Shown piece after piece: positions 21,136-28,921 of a stretch of DNA of 64,000 nucleotides. The position numbers and the translations under genes are program-made. The stretch is from a virus: positions 62,001 through 126,000 of the IMG/VR virus record IMGVR_UViG_3300033984_000293; one strand, 5' to 3'. Below the pieces are notes generated by a model. The model saw only the letters and a list, made by a program, of their open reading frames with translations, was not told the origin of the DNA and made no database searches. The first letter of the stretch is position 1; every line of letters starts with the position of its first letter.

Positions 21136-21927
21136 TTAAAATAATTTGGTTTGAACTGAAAAAACTTTTTCTAATCTTTTTTCAGACATTTTAACATATT
21201 CATCGTGTATTTCATAACCAAGACCTTTTCTCCCCAATTTCTTACACGAAACTAATGTTGTTCCTGAACCTAAAAATGGGTCTAACACTAAATCACCATA
21301 AAAAGAATAATATTTTACAATATTGTCTGATAATTTTTCAGGATATGGTGCCAAATGTTTTGATTTAGTCTCCGGATTAATTAACCAAACATTACTTCGT
21401 TCATATTCTTCATTAACCAATGATTTCTCCAAAGTTTCTTTATCATACGACCTAACAATCTTATCTATTAAAAAGTTAGCCGGTTTTTGAAATACTAATA
21501 TTGTTTCCGATACTAAATTTGGTTTATACGCCACAGGTTTTCTATGTTGGAAGAACCCGCCATTTCTATTAATTGCAGCACCTTCAGGTTTAACCCAAAC
21601 AATATCATCAATATATTTCCAACCCATTTTTTCCATTATTGCGAAAAAGTGGAATGGGATTGCCAAACGTTTACTTTCGTGAGACCTTGATTCTCGAGCC
21701 ACAATAACCGGAGATAAATTTACCACACACATACGACCATCCTTAGTTATTCTGAAAATTTCTAAAAAAACATTTTTTAAAAATTCCAAGTAATCTTCAT
21801 ATGTTGGCCATTCACTATATGACTTAGCATTATAATAGGGTGGAGAAGTCCAAGTTAAATCAACACAAGGTTCTTCAATTTTTTTTAATCCAGATAAACA
21901 ATCTTCATTTATTATTTTTAATTCCAT
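21136..21927 (-). CDS. DNA methyltransferase (N4-cytosine/N6-adenine type)
   Basis: 263 aa. Catalytic motif TSPPYYNAKSY near residue 30 precedes the SAM-binding VLDPFLGSGTTLVSCKKLGRKGLGYEI near 220, the beta-class order. It would methylate DNA bases, probably to evade host restriction. No cognate restriction enzyme is visible, but an HNH gene abuts it, overlapping by 1 bp (stop/start). Confidence 0.9.
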   Translation of the reverse strand: MELKIINEDCLSGLKKIEEPCVDLTWTSPPYYNAKSYSEWPTYEDYLEFLKNVFLEIFRITKDGRMCVVNLSPVIVARESRSHESKRLAIPFHFFAIMEKMGWKYIDDIVWVKPEGAAINRNGGFFQHRKPVAYKPNLVSETILVFQKPANFLIDKIVRSYDKETLEKSLVNEEYERSNVWLINPETKSKHLAPYPEKLSDNIVKYYSFYGDLVLDPFLGSGTTLVSCKKLGRKGLGYEIHDEYVKMSEKRLEKVFSVQTKLF

Positions 21928-22355
21928 TATAGGTTAAAATTTCTTGCGGAATCTTTTTTATTAGAACAATCACCGCTGTCGATGCTCTTTCTATTATGAC
22001 ATAATTTACAAAATGTTTTAACATTTTCAGTATCATTATTATTGTGGTCACCATCTAAATGGTCTAAATCTAAACAACCAATTTCAAATCCAACCCAATC
22101 TTCAATGGTTGGGACCGGACATTTAAATCCTAATTGACCATCAATATTTTCACAATATTTTTTCTTATGAATGACAATACCTTCTCTAATTACCCCTTTT
22201 TTTCTATCTGTTTGACATCTTGAACATTCAGTCTTAAAAGACCAATTTGTCCAACTTCTAACCGCAACATCATTATCGCACCCAATGTTTACACACTTAG
22301 GTAAAATAAGACCCCTTTCATAATATTTAGTTTTTTGTACGTTTGAAATACTCAT
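21927..22355 (-). CDS. HNH endonuclease
   Basis: 142 aa. C-terminal HNH core: CLDLDHLDGDHNNNDTENVKTFCKLCHNRKS, with paired cysteines for zinc (CSRC, CKLCHN). An N-terminal Cys pair (CVNIGCDND) may add a finger. It is transcribed into the methyltransferase. It could be a homing nuclease or, less likely, a restriction partner. Confidence 0.85.
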   Translation of the reverse strand: MSISNVQKTKYYERGLILPKCVNIGCDNDVAVRSWTNWSFKTECSRCQTDRKKGVIREGIVIHKKKYCENIDGQLGFKCPVPTIEDWVGFEIGCLDLDHLDGDHNNNDTENVKTFCKLCHNRKSIDSGDCSNKKDSARNFNL

Positions 22356-22388
22356 ATTTTTTAGTTTATATAATAATACGAGTTTTTT

Positions 22389-22898
22389 TTAGAAAAACAA
22401 ATATGGTTCCCATTCTTTTGGAATTTCGTGGTGAACCTGTTTCATCAACATCAAATAGTGTGGTCGTCTTGGTTGTGGAATTTCTTTACCATACTCTTCC
22501 AATGTTAAATTGGACTTCTCACCGTTACATCTTCTACAAGCGGTAACCAAGTTGTCCCAACTGTCTTTACCACCCTTAGATTGGGGCACTACGTGGTCTA
22601 ATGTTAACGACTTTCTATTATTGTCCCCACAATACACACACTCAAAATTATCTCTACGATAAACATTCTCTCTACTTAAAGGAACTTTTTGAATTATCTG
22701 ATTCACATATTTGTAGACCCGGATAATTGATGGTTTTTTGATATCCAATTCAGGATTCACTAATTTGAATGATTCCGGATGTTCATTTATAACGTCAGCA
22801 TTACCCTTATAAGAAATGACGAAAGCCCTCTCTGTGGAAATAATACTCCTCGCCATAAAACTTGAATCCAAAACCAAAGTTTTTTGGTAACTACTCAC
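22389..22898 (-). CDS. HNH endonuclease (McrA/phage type)
   Basis: 169 aa. The HNH domain spans about 88-140: RDNFECVYCGDNNRKSLTLDHVVPQSKGG, then NLVTACRRCNGEKSNLTLEEYG. The CxxC...CxxC zinc knuckle and H-N-H residues are intact. The N-terminal 80 residues (LDSSFMARSIISTERAF, PELDIKKPSIIRVYKYV) match the common phage and bacterial HNH architecture of unknown target. Confidence 0.9.
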   Translation of the reverse strand: MSSYQKTLVLDSSFMARSIISTERAFVISYKGNADVINEHPESFKLVNPELDIKKPSIIRVYKYVNQIIQKVPLSRENVYRRDNFECVYCGDNNRKSLTLDHVVPQSKGGKDSWDNLVTACRRCNGEKSNLTLEEYGKEIPQPRRPHYLMLMKQVHHEIPKEWEPYLFF

Positions 22899-22929
22899 GA
22901 CTATTAATTTTTAATTAAACATTTTTTTG

Positions 22930-23000
22930 TACCCCCAGGTGGTATCGAACCAACTTCCCGATATTAAAAGTATCGTGCTTCACCTTAAAGCTTTGGGGGT
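22930..23000 (-). tRNA. tRNA-Lys (TTT)
   Basis: Acceptor ACCCCCA/TGGGGGT, A73, D-stem GCT/AGC, anticodon stem CGATA/TATCG with loop CTTTTAA, T-arm GTTGG TTCGATA CCACC. Confidence 0.92.
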
Positions 23001-23082
23001 GATTGGGCTCATTTTACTCTATCATTTGGCTCAAAATATAAGTAATTTGAGCTTAATAATCAAAATCAGTGAGCCACATTTG

Positions 23083-23156
23083 TAGGTGGTATGAGACTCG
23101 AACTCATAACCTCTTCGGTATCAGCGAAGGACTCCAACCAATTGAGCTAACCACCT
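23083..23156 (-). tRNA. tRNA-Ile (GAT)
   Basis: Acceptor AGGTGGT/ACCACCT, A73, D-stem GCTC/GAGT, anticodon stem CTTCG/CGAAG with loop CTGATAC, T-arm ATGAG TTCGAGT CTCAT. Confidence 0.93.
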
Positions 23157-23162
23157 AAATTG

Positions 23163-23239
23163 TCGGGATAGCAGGATTCGAACCTGCGAGTTCTCCTGCT
23201 CCCAAAGCAGGCGGGGTAACCGGACTCCCCAATATCCCG
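23163..23239 (-). tRNA. tRNA-Pro (TGG)
   Basis: Acceptor CGGGATA/TATCCCG, A73, D-stem GGGG/CCCC, anticodon stem CCTGC/GCAGG with loop TTTGGGA, T-arm GCAGG TTCGAAT CCTGC. Confidence 0.93.
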
Positions 23240-23304
23240 AATTTTCTAATTCTACGCTTCCCCCATACTGTTAGGGTTCTATAAATTAGTAACAATCTCC
23301 CTCG

Positions 23305-23378
23305 TCTAAATGACTGGACTCGAACCAGCGGTCTGTACATTCCAAGTGTACCGGATTAACCAACTTTCCCACATCTAG
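23305..23378 (-). tRNA. tRNA-Pro (TGG), second copy, divergent
   Basis: Acceptor CTAGATG/CATTTAG, A73, D-stem GGA/TCC, anticodon stem GTACA/TGTAC with loop CTTGGAA, T-arm GCTGG TTCGAGT CCAGT. The anticodon matches the neighbour but the body differs, so it could be recognised by another synthetase. Confidence 0.88.
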
Positions 23379-23497
23379 AATTTAATTAGTTGAGTTTATA
23401 ACATCTTTATCCTACTAAGGCAAGGACTCCATTTGGGGTTCCGTTGATTGATGTCTCTTTATACCCCTTGACGGAACAAACGGGGGAACTAATTATT

Positions 23498-23692
23498 TTA
23501 TAATGATTTAATTAACTCATCATACTTACCTGAGTGATAATCCTCTACCATTTGTTGAATTCTTAAATCTCTTGATTCAACACCTTTTCTTAGTTTTTCA
23601 AGTTGTTCGGGTGTTGGATTGTTATTTACCGTGTAATTGACTCCTATCGCATCTAATTTATCGGTAATTTCTTTTATTTCAATTTTTTTCAT
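23498..23692 (-). CDS. Hypothetical protein
   Basis: 64 aa, charged and helical (EIKEITDKLDAIGVNYTV, LEKLRKGVESRDLRIQQMVEDYHSG). Encoded among tRNA genes. No family is recognised. Confidence 0.6.
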   Translation of the reverse strand: MKKIEIKEITDKLDAIGVNYTVNNNPTPEQLEKLRKGVESRDLRIQQMVEDYHSGKYDELIKSL

Positions 23693-23697
23693 AATAT

Positions 23698-23793
23698 CTA
23701 TTTTACCTCTAAATAAAGAGTAACTTTAATTCCTTTTTTAGTTATGAAAAACCCTGCTTCATACCAAAATTTTTCTTTCTCTTTTTCTTCCAT
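23698..23793 (-). CDS. Very small hypothetical protein
   Basis: 31 aa (MEEKEKEKFWYEAGFFITKKG...). It lies 5 bp upstream of the 64-aa gene on the same strand, which favours a real operon leader gene. Low confidence because of its size. Confidence 0.35.
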   Translation of the reverse strand: MEEKEKEKFWYEAGFFITKKGIKVTLYLEVK

Positions 23794-23809
23794 AATCTTT
23801 AATTTTCTG

Positions 23810-23895
23810 CGGAGAGCAGAATACTCGAAATCCATCCCTTTTACAGAACCACTCGCTTAGCAGGCGGTGACAATACCCTGATTGTTTTACTCTCC
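23810..23895 (-). tRNA. tRNA-Ser (GCT)
   Basis: Acceptor GGAGAG/CTCTCC, G73, D-stem CAAT/ATTG, anticodon loop CTGCTAA, long variable region (about 20 nt), T-arm GGAT TTCGAGT ATTC. The lower anticodon stem is weak. Confidence 0.85.
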
Positions 23896-23987
23896 AATTC
23901 GTAGGACATCGCTTAACCTACAGTGAATAGCTCTTTCACTTTTGACGTTGCCATATTTACATATGTTGGCATCTAACGATTTTTTTG

Positions 23988-24060
23988 TGTCCCCAAGAGG
24001 ATTCGAACCCCTATCGTATCTGCCGTAAAGATAAGTCCTATCCAATTGAACGATGGAGAC
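23988..24060 (-). tRNA. tRNA-Arg (ACG)
   Basis: Acceptor GTCTCCA/TGGGGAC, A73, D-arm GTTCAATTGGATAGGAC, anticodon stem TATCT/AGATA with loop TTACGGC, T-arm AGGGG TTCGAAT CCTCT. A34 would need host TadA for inosine. Confidence 0.92.
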
Positions 24061-24254
24061 AATTTGAGGTTGAGAACTCCTCTGTGTTGTGTAGGATGAT
24101 ATAACCTACCTCGTATTTCATATTCCCCTCTCACCGGGAACAACACATTTACCATTACTGATAGTATCTTTATGTAAATTAAAGTATTAGTACTATAGAC
24201 ATATTATATTTAATTGACCGTTTCACCAATTTGCACAAGGGTGACTTTAATTTA

Positions 24255-24262
24255 CAAAGATA
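24255..24262 (-). promoter_or_regulatory. Bacteroidota -7 box
   Basis: TATCTTTG on the minus strand, facing the tRNA-Arg/tRNA-Ser group some 190 bp away; no clear -33 box. Confidence 0.4.
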
Positions 24263-24270
24263 CTCAATTT

Positions 24271-24459
24271 TTACTTCCACTGAGTCATTCGGTTATACTT
24301 CCAAGTTTTATGTTCTCTGTATTTGTGAGAGAACTGACCTTTTCTGTAATAAACACCCTCATCCCAATAAGATGGGTATTCAAACTTTAACCAAATCAAT
24401 CTGTAATCTTTTGAACAAGTCGCCTTGTTCAGTTTCATTCTGTTTGTGTTTACACTCAT
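24271..24459 (-). CDS. Small basic hypothetical protein
   Basis: 62 aa with CSKDYRLIWLKFEYPSYWDEG and HKYREHKTWKYNRMTQWK. Its aromatic, basic make-up is typical of small conserved phage proteins. The antisense ORF on the plus strand is rejected because this frame has ordered secondary-structure character and fits the strand of its neighbours. Confidence 0.6.
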   Translation of the reverse strand: MSVNTNRMKLNKATCSKDYRLIWLKFEYPSYWDEGVYYRKGQFSHKYREHKTWKYNRMTQWK

Positions 24460-24509
24460 AATCTTGAGTCTGTTGTTTAGCAGACCTCAAAGATTATCCA
24501 ATACCTTTT

Positions 24510-24767
24510 TCATAACCGTAATTTATAAACTCGTTTATATTCGTCCAACGCCGACTTTAGATTCTCAATACATTCTCGGTAATTAACATCATCACCAAGA
24601 TTAAATCTCTCATTTTCTTGTTCCCTCTTGAACAACACTTTTAACGAATTATCAATGTTGGATAAAATGTCCAAGTAAACCATCTCTTTGTCTTTGGATT
24701 TCTTTAAATCAAATTTTAAATCTACAATTAGACCCTCTAATTCTTCAATTTTTTCATTCTCATCCAT
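24510..24767 (-). CDS. Coiled-coil hypothetical protein
   Basis: 85 aa, almost entirely heptad-like (EKIEELEGLIVDLKFDLKKSKDKE, IENLKSALDEYKRVYKLRL). Probably forms a parallel coiled coil. No function can be inferred. tRNA-His follows upstream. Confidence 0.65.
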   Translation of the reverse strand: MDENEKIEELEGLIVDLKFDLKKSKDKEMVYLDILSNIDNSLKVLFKREQENERFNLGDDVNYRECIENLKSALDEYKRVYKLRL

Positions 24768-24780
24768 AACACATAATTTA

Positions 24781-24854
24781 GGGTGACTAAGGAGAATCGA
24801 ACTCCCATTTACAGAACCACAATCTATCGTGTTAACCGTTACACTATAGCCACC
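24781..24854 (-). tRNA. tRNA-His (GTG)
   Basis: Acceptor GGTGGCT/AGTCACC, C73 as in His, D-stem GTG/CAC, anticodon stem ATAGA/TCTGT with loop TTGTGGT, T-arm with TTCGATT. G-1 is not encoded (T precedes). Confidence 0.92.
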
Positions 24855-24968
24855 ATATTTAAACCTATCAATGTGGGTTTGAGATGTACCCTTTTCAATC
24901 CGCTTTCACACCCATCACCCCTTCTTAAGTAGGAGCTGTCAGTATCGGATACCACATTTAAGGTTTTG

Positions 24969-25040
24969 TACTCTTGGAAGGAATTGAACCTTCTTTTCAT
25001 TCTTATCAGGAATGTGTGCTAACCATTCTACTACAAGAGC
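24969..25040 (-). tRNA. tRNA-Ile (GAT), second copy
   Basis: Acceptor GCTCTTG/CAAGAGT, A73, anticodon stem CATTC/GAATG with loop CTGATAA, T-arm GAAGG TTCAATT CCTTC. D-stem weak. Confidence 0.88.
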
Positions 25041-25117
25041 AATTTTACCCCACTTCACCGGCTTAACGGACCGGCTGCCATATGGGAGTGGGGGTTTCCT
25101 GTTGTATCAGGACTCCG

Positions 25118-25189
25118 CGGACTTGGGGAATCACGATATCCCGACCCTTCGCTTAACAGGCGAACGCTCTTCCTCTGAGCTACAAGTCC
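25118..25189 (-). tRNA. tRNA-Asn (GTT) with aberrant T-loop
   Basis: Acceptor GGACTTG/CAAGTCC, G73, D-arm GCTCAGAGGAAGAGC, anticodon stem TTCGC/GCGAA with loop CTGTTAA. The T-arm reads GGGA-TATCGTGAT-TCCC, lacking TTCRA. Confidence 0.85.
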
Positions 25190-25338
25190 AATTTTGACTA
25201 CTACCTGACTCCTTTCGAACTTTGCAGGCTCGTATCATTCAATAATAGTAGTCCAAGGCGTTACGCACCCATCTGATAACTTTACTTCTCTTGAGTCCGG
25301 ATAAGCGCTTACCAACTCGGGGGTTGTTTCCTTGTTTG

Positions 25339-25411
25339 TGGGGACTACCGGTTACGCTCCGGTCTCCTTGATTCTTCAGACCAATGCTTTCACTAGATTA
25401 GCTTAATCCCC
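25339..25411 (-). tRNA. tRNA-Phe (GAA) with non-standard T-loop
   Basis: Acceptor GGGGATT/AGTCCCC, A73, D-stem GCT/AGC with a loop lacking GG, anticodon stem TTGGT/ATCAA with loop CTGAAGA, T-arm CCGG-AGCGTAA-CCGG. Confidence 0.87.
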
Positions 25412-25568
25412 AATTATAATAATGATGGAGTACCCGTCTCGCTCCATTCTTAAGTGCTTAATCGTAGTTTTACGAGGCCCTCGGCACATTCCCTTTTCAG
25501 GGGGGTGATGATTTCTTGAACCCATATTGAATTGTCGACATCCAATATAGAGAAACCCATTATCATAG

Positions 25569-25649
25569 TGGGCAGTAGTGGACTCGAACCACTCCAGTTA
25601 AGACTTGATTTACAGTCAAGTTGCCGTATCCGAACGACTTTTACTACCC
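25569..25649 (-). tRNA. tRNA-Tyr (GTA)
   Basis: Acceptor GGGTAGT/ACTGCCC, A73, anticodon stem ACTTGA/TCAAGT with loop CTGTAAA, 9-nt variable region, T-arm AGTGG TTCGAGT CCACT. Confidence 0.92.
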
Positions 25650-25694
25650 AATTACACTTCCTTTCCTATGTGGTATAGTGTGAACCAATATTAG

Positions 25695-25765
25695 TACCTC
25701 GTGGTGGAATCGAACCACCGCCATTTGTATGTAAAACAAATACGCTCCCATTACGCCAACGAGGC
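25695..25765 (-). tRNA. tRNA-Val (TAC)
   Basis: Acceptor GCCTCGT/ACGAGGT, A73, anticodon stem TTTGT/ACAAA with loop TTTACAT, T-arm GGTGG TTCGATT CCACC. Confidence 0.93.
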
Positions 25766-25949
25766 TGAGTCCCACTTTACTATTGCAATAGTTGATGAGG
25801 TAGTGAGACACCTTTATCATCATTCTGTACCGAGTAATGGTGTTGAGCCATTCTAAAGTCAGATATGAGCCGTCTTTGGTCCCGGACCACTCGGCAGTTG
25901 TGGTGGACATAGGCTCATCACCTATTCTTGGGTTTCCACCGAACCCTTG

Positions 25950-26021
25950 TTATCCCTAATGGAATCGAACCACTTCCGCGTAGACCAAAACTACGTGTAC
26001 TAACCGTTATACGAAGGGACA
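25950..26021 (-). tRNA. tRNA-Gln (TTG)
   Basis: Acceptor TGTCCCT/AGGGATA, A73, D-stem GTA/TAC, anticodon stem CGTAG/CTACG with loop TTTTGGT, T-arm AGTGG TTCGATT CCATT. Confidence 0.92.
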
Positions 26022-26121
26022 AAATATTTTTTAGTTAATGAACGGTTACCACAATTACGTTCGCCCCGGACTGCTCCGGACATTCTTTTTTGGGTGTGGA
26101 TTAAACTATTTAACTAACCCG

Positions 26122-26203
26122 CGGAGGAGACAGGATTCGAACCTGCAACCCATTACGAGCGACGGTTTTCAAGACCGCTCGACAACCAACTGTCCACTCC
26201 TCC
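26122..26203 (-). tRNA. tRNA-Ser (TGA)
   Basis: Acceptor GGAGGAG/CTCCTCC, G73, anticodon stem GCGGT/ACCGT with loop CTTGAAA, roughly 15-nt variable arm, T-arm GCAGG TTCGAAT CCTGT. Confidence 0.93.
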
Positions 26204-26252
26204 ATTTTTCTTACCAATATTTCAAATAACTAATTCCTTTATTTTGATGGGA

Positions 26253-26283
26253 CAAAGGTAATCCTTTTTTTCTAACTTCCAAA
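26253..26283 (-). promoter_or_regulatory. Bacteroidota promoter of the third tRNA array
   Basis: TACCTTTG at 26253-26260 and TTTG at 26280-26283, 19-bp spacer, 50 bp upstream of tRNA-Ser. Confidence 0.7.
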
Positions 26284-26292
26284 CTTTTAACC

Positions 26293-26328
26293 AAAAAAAA
26301 ATCCTGAACTTTTTGAGTTCAGGATTTT
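26293..26328. terminator. Bidirectional intrinsic terminator
   Basis: AAAATCCTGAAC-TTTTTGA-GTTCAGGATTTT with A- and T-runs outside. Confidence 0.75.
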
Positions 26329-26353
26329 GGTTATATTTTATGTTTAACTTTAT

Positions 26354-26476
26354 CTATATTGTAGTTAAATCATCGAATAAATCATCTGAACTTGTATGCG
26401 AAATACGCGGATACGAACAATTACTAAACTGTTGGTTCCAAATCGAGACATTCATATGTTTATTACTATTTTTCAT
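26354..26476 (-). CDS. Very small hypothetical protein
   Basis: 40 aa (MKNSNKHMNVSIWNQQFSNC...), ending in acidic SSDDLFDDLTTI. Favoured over plus-strand ORFs here because a TAAGTTTG -7 box lies 47 bp upstream and a terminator follows. Confidence 0.45.
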   Translation of the reverse strand: MKNSNKHMNVSIWNQQFSNCSYPRISHTSSDDLFDDLTTI

Positions 26477-26522
26477 TTTTCTTTTTTTTGTGGTATTTCT
26501 ACCTTGTTCTTTATAACTATTA

Positions 26523-26530
26523 CAAACTTA
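26523..26530 (-). promoter_or_regulatory. Possible Bacteroidota -7 box
   Basis: TAAGTTTG on the minus strand upstream of the 40-aa gene. Confidence 0.35.
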
Positions 26531-26572
26531 CGAAAAGTTTATCAAAAGTCAAATATTTTTTTATTTTTTTTA

Positions 26573-26839
26573 TTATATCAATTTGTTCGCAATCTCAATT
26601 ATTCTACTTTCGTCCTCATTGGATAGTAAATGCTTAGAATTTCTAATTTTCATCATTAATTCATCCCACTCTAACTCCATTACTGTCGCCCCTTCTTTTT
26701 TTGGTTTAACTCTCCCATTGAATGAATCTAAATGACCATCCTCAATAAGGCTTTCAATTAAATCGTCAATATCTCTTTTTGAACACGCCGATATATATTC
26801 GTAAGGCTCAATATCAATTTCTGTACTAAAATCTGGCAT
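26573..26839 (-). CDS. Hypothetical protein
   Basis: 88 aa, acidic N terminus (STEIDIEPYEYISACSKRDIDDLIESLIEDGHL) and a helical C terminus (DELMMKIRNSKHLLSNEDESRIIEI). It lies 3 bp after the gene upstream. No family is recognised. Confidence 0.6.
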   Translation of the reverse strand: MPDFSTEIDIEPYEYISACSKRDIDDLIESLIEDGHLDSFNGRVKPKKEGATVMELEWDELMMKIRNSKHLLSNEDESRIIEIANKLI

Positions 26840-26842
26840 AAT

Positions 26843-27106
26843 TTATAAATTTTCTAAATAATTAATTAATTCGGTTACTTCTTCTTTTGAATTCCATCCT
26901 GAAACATCATTACCATCGGGCATTGGCACAAATTTATCAAGAGTTTTATAAAACGCAGCAACTTCAAAGGAAGTCGTTCCATTTCCATATAAATGTTTTC
27001 CCCCAACAACGGAAACTTCAATATCATTTCCTAAATCTAATTTTGCTTGAACAGCTCCATTACCCATTGAGTGGGGTTTAAATACTAAATCATCAAATGT
27101 TTTCAT
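26843..27106 (-). CDS. Hypothetical protein
   Basis: 87 aa from the ATG at 27106 (MKTFDDLVFKPHSMGNGAVQAKLDLGN); an upstream in-frame ATG at 27124 overlaps a possible TACTTTTG promoter box. A beta-rich start and FEVAAFYKTL middle suggest a small alpha/beta domain. No family is recognised. Confidence 0.6.
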   Translation of the reverse strand: MKTFDDLVFKPHSMGNGAVQAKLDLGNDIEVSVVGGKHLYGNGTTSFEVAAFYKTLDKFVPMPDGNDVSGWNSKEEVTELINYLENL

Positions 27107-27136
27107 AGGACAAAAGTAATACAAATAATTTAATTA

Positions 27137-28285
27137 TCAAAAATAAAACCCACCTTTTTTTCTTTTAACATTAAAAGACTCTTCAATTTGTTTTCTTTGG
27201 TTAACCATCGAGTCTTTTTTAAGTTCTGTTAATTGATTTCTATAGTTTGGTACTAGTTCTCTAAGAGGTTTTTCGTCTTTTTTAGATGGTATAAAAATTC
27301 CTTTGGTTTGTAAAACTTGGTTAATAACATTATAATCAACATTATCTGTGGGTTCATTTTTATTCATCAAACTATTAATTAAATTAATATTTTTTGTTTT
27401 ATCAACTACACTGTTAGGAGGATTAATTATCCTTGAATCAACTATTACAGGTTTTTTAGATAATGTTATTTTTTTACTAGTTAATTTATCCAATAATAAT
27501 TGACTTTCTTTTGGTTTACCATAATTAGGAGTATAAGTAATCCCATCTTCATTTACTATTGTAATATTTTCATATTTAGGTAATTTGTAAACATATCCAG
27601 CAATTTTACTTTGTAGAGTTTTATCCCCAAATGAGTTTGTATTTGAATATGATTGATTTTCATGCCATGTGTAGATATACGTTACTTGGTCCAAATAATA
27701 GAAATGAGAATTTCCCGCCATTTCTAACATTGGTATTCCTGCACCAATATCACAACCCGCTTTAAAATATTCTCCCTCAAATTTTAAATCTTCATCTTTA
27801 ATCATTCTAAATAAAAATGCTCGATAGGTTCTCATGTGTGAGAAATTCCACGATTTAATTCTTGCTTTATCAGCATTAAATTTACCATAATTCCCTACAA
27901 CACCGTCTTTATCCATCCATTTTGAACCACAAATCCATATATTTTCATTTGTATATATTTTAGTAATTAATCCTAAAACAAAATTATCACTTAATTGGTC
28001 ATCACCATCAATTTCAATAATAACATCATCCCAATCTATATTTGGATTATTATTAATAACATCAATAAAATTTTTGGTTTTATATTTTTTCTCAATATTT
28101 TTTATTAAGATAAATCGTTCATCCCCATCGATGGCTTCAAGAGCAACATCGTAAGAATTATCAGTTGACATATCATCAATCATATATACGACAAATTCGC
28201 TATAATATTGATTTTTTATAGATTTAATACAGTCTGCGACGTATTCTTCGGAATTCCAAAATGTGGATACAATAACTAGTTTCAT
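27137..28285 (-). CDS. Family 2 glycosyltransferase
   Basis: 382 aa. GT-A fold: VIVSTFWNSEEYVADCIKSI at the N terminus, MIDDMSTDNSYD, and the metal-binding IIEIDGDDQLSD. The catalytic domain covers about 1-220; the C-terminal 160 residues are lysine-rich and may bind another partner. It lies divergently beside five plus-strand glycosyltransferases. It may modify phage DNA, virion proteins or host surface sugars. Confidence 0.88.
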   Translation of the reverse strand: MKLVIVSTFWNSEEYVADCIKSIKNQYYSEFVVYMIDDMSTDNSYDVALEAIDGDERFILIKNIEKKYKTKNFIDVINNNPNIDWDDVIIEIDGDDQLSDNFVLGLITKIYTNENIWICGSKWMDKDGVVGNYGKFNADKARIKSWNFSHMRTYRAFLFRMIKDEDLKFEGEYFKAGCDIGAGIPMLEMAGNSHFYYLDQVTYIYTWHENQSYSNTNSFGDKTLQSKIAGYVYKLPKYENITIVNEDGITYTPNYGKPKESQLLLDKLTSKKITLSKKPVIVDSRIINPPNSVVDKTKNINLINSLMNKNEPTDNVDYNVINQVLQTKGIFIPSKKDEKPLRELVPNYRNQLTELKKDSMVNQRKQIEESFNVKRKKGGFYF

Positions 28286-28351
28286 AAAAAGAAAGGTTCA
28301 ATATTTATAAATAGACCTAATGTCTTATTTTAATAATAAAAACAAAATAAA

Positions 28352-28921
28352 ATGATTGAGAATACATTTATTAAACCTAAAGGAAGGGTTTTTCATATGA
28401 TACCCTGGAATTCTGATAAAAATATTGGTAAATCATATAATGAATTAATGTCAATGGTCAAAACTGATGATTGGGTTTGTTTTTTAGATGGTGATGCTGT
28501 TCATACCTCTCATTTTTTTGGGAAACGGATTGAAGAAGTTATTCAAACTAATCCTGAATATTCATTATTCACTTGTACAACAAATAGAGTTAATTGTCAA
28601 TATCAAATTGCTCCTAATGTCGATATTAAAACAAATGACCAAGAATACCATAGGAATTTTGGAGATTCTCTTTGGGAATTATATGGTAATCAAGTTATGG
28701 ATGTTACACATAATATGGAATTAAGTGGTGTTTTAATTGTTATAAAAAAATCCATATGGGAAAAAGTTGGTGGTTTTAAAGAAGATAAAATGTTAACTAT
28801 AGATAACGACATTCATAGAAAAATTAGAATTTCCGGTGGATTAGTCGGGTTAATGAAAGGGATATATGTACAACATTGGTATCGTGGTGGTATAAAAGAA
28901 AATAGACAACACTTACTATAA
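28352..28921 (+). CDS. GT-A type glycosyltransferase-like protein
   Basis: 189 aa. WVCFLDGDAVHTSHFFG contains the DxD metal site near residue 47, and GVLIVIKKSIWEKVGGFKED with IDNDIHRKI is the typical GT2 acceptor region. The usual N-terminal nucleotide-binding strand is short (FHMIPWNSDKNIGKSYNELM). First gene of a five-gene operon; its stop overlaps the next start by one base (TAATG). Confidence 0.8.
   Translation: MIENTFIKPKGRVFHMIPWNSDKNIGKSYNELMSMVKTDDWVCFLDGDAVHTSHFFGKRIEEVIQTNPEYSLFTCTTNRVNCQYQIAPNVDIKTNDQEYHRNFGDSLWELYGNQVMDVTHNMELSGVLIVIKKSIWEKVGGFKEDKMLTIDNDIHRKIRISGGLVGLMKGIYVQHWYRGGIKENRQHLL

Noticed and set aside
25412-25568. tmRNA-like segment (CCGAGG followed by CCTCGTAAAA)
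   Set aside because: It resembles a tmRNA 5' segment, but only about 150 bases lie between tRNA-Tyr and tRNA-Phe, too short for tmRNA, and no tag ORF is seen.
14749-26229. Plus-strand ORFs of 60-80 codons over the tRNA arrays
   Set aside because: They run antisense through tRNA genes, have odd composition and overlap structures that explain the sequence.
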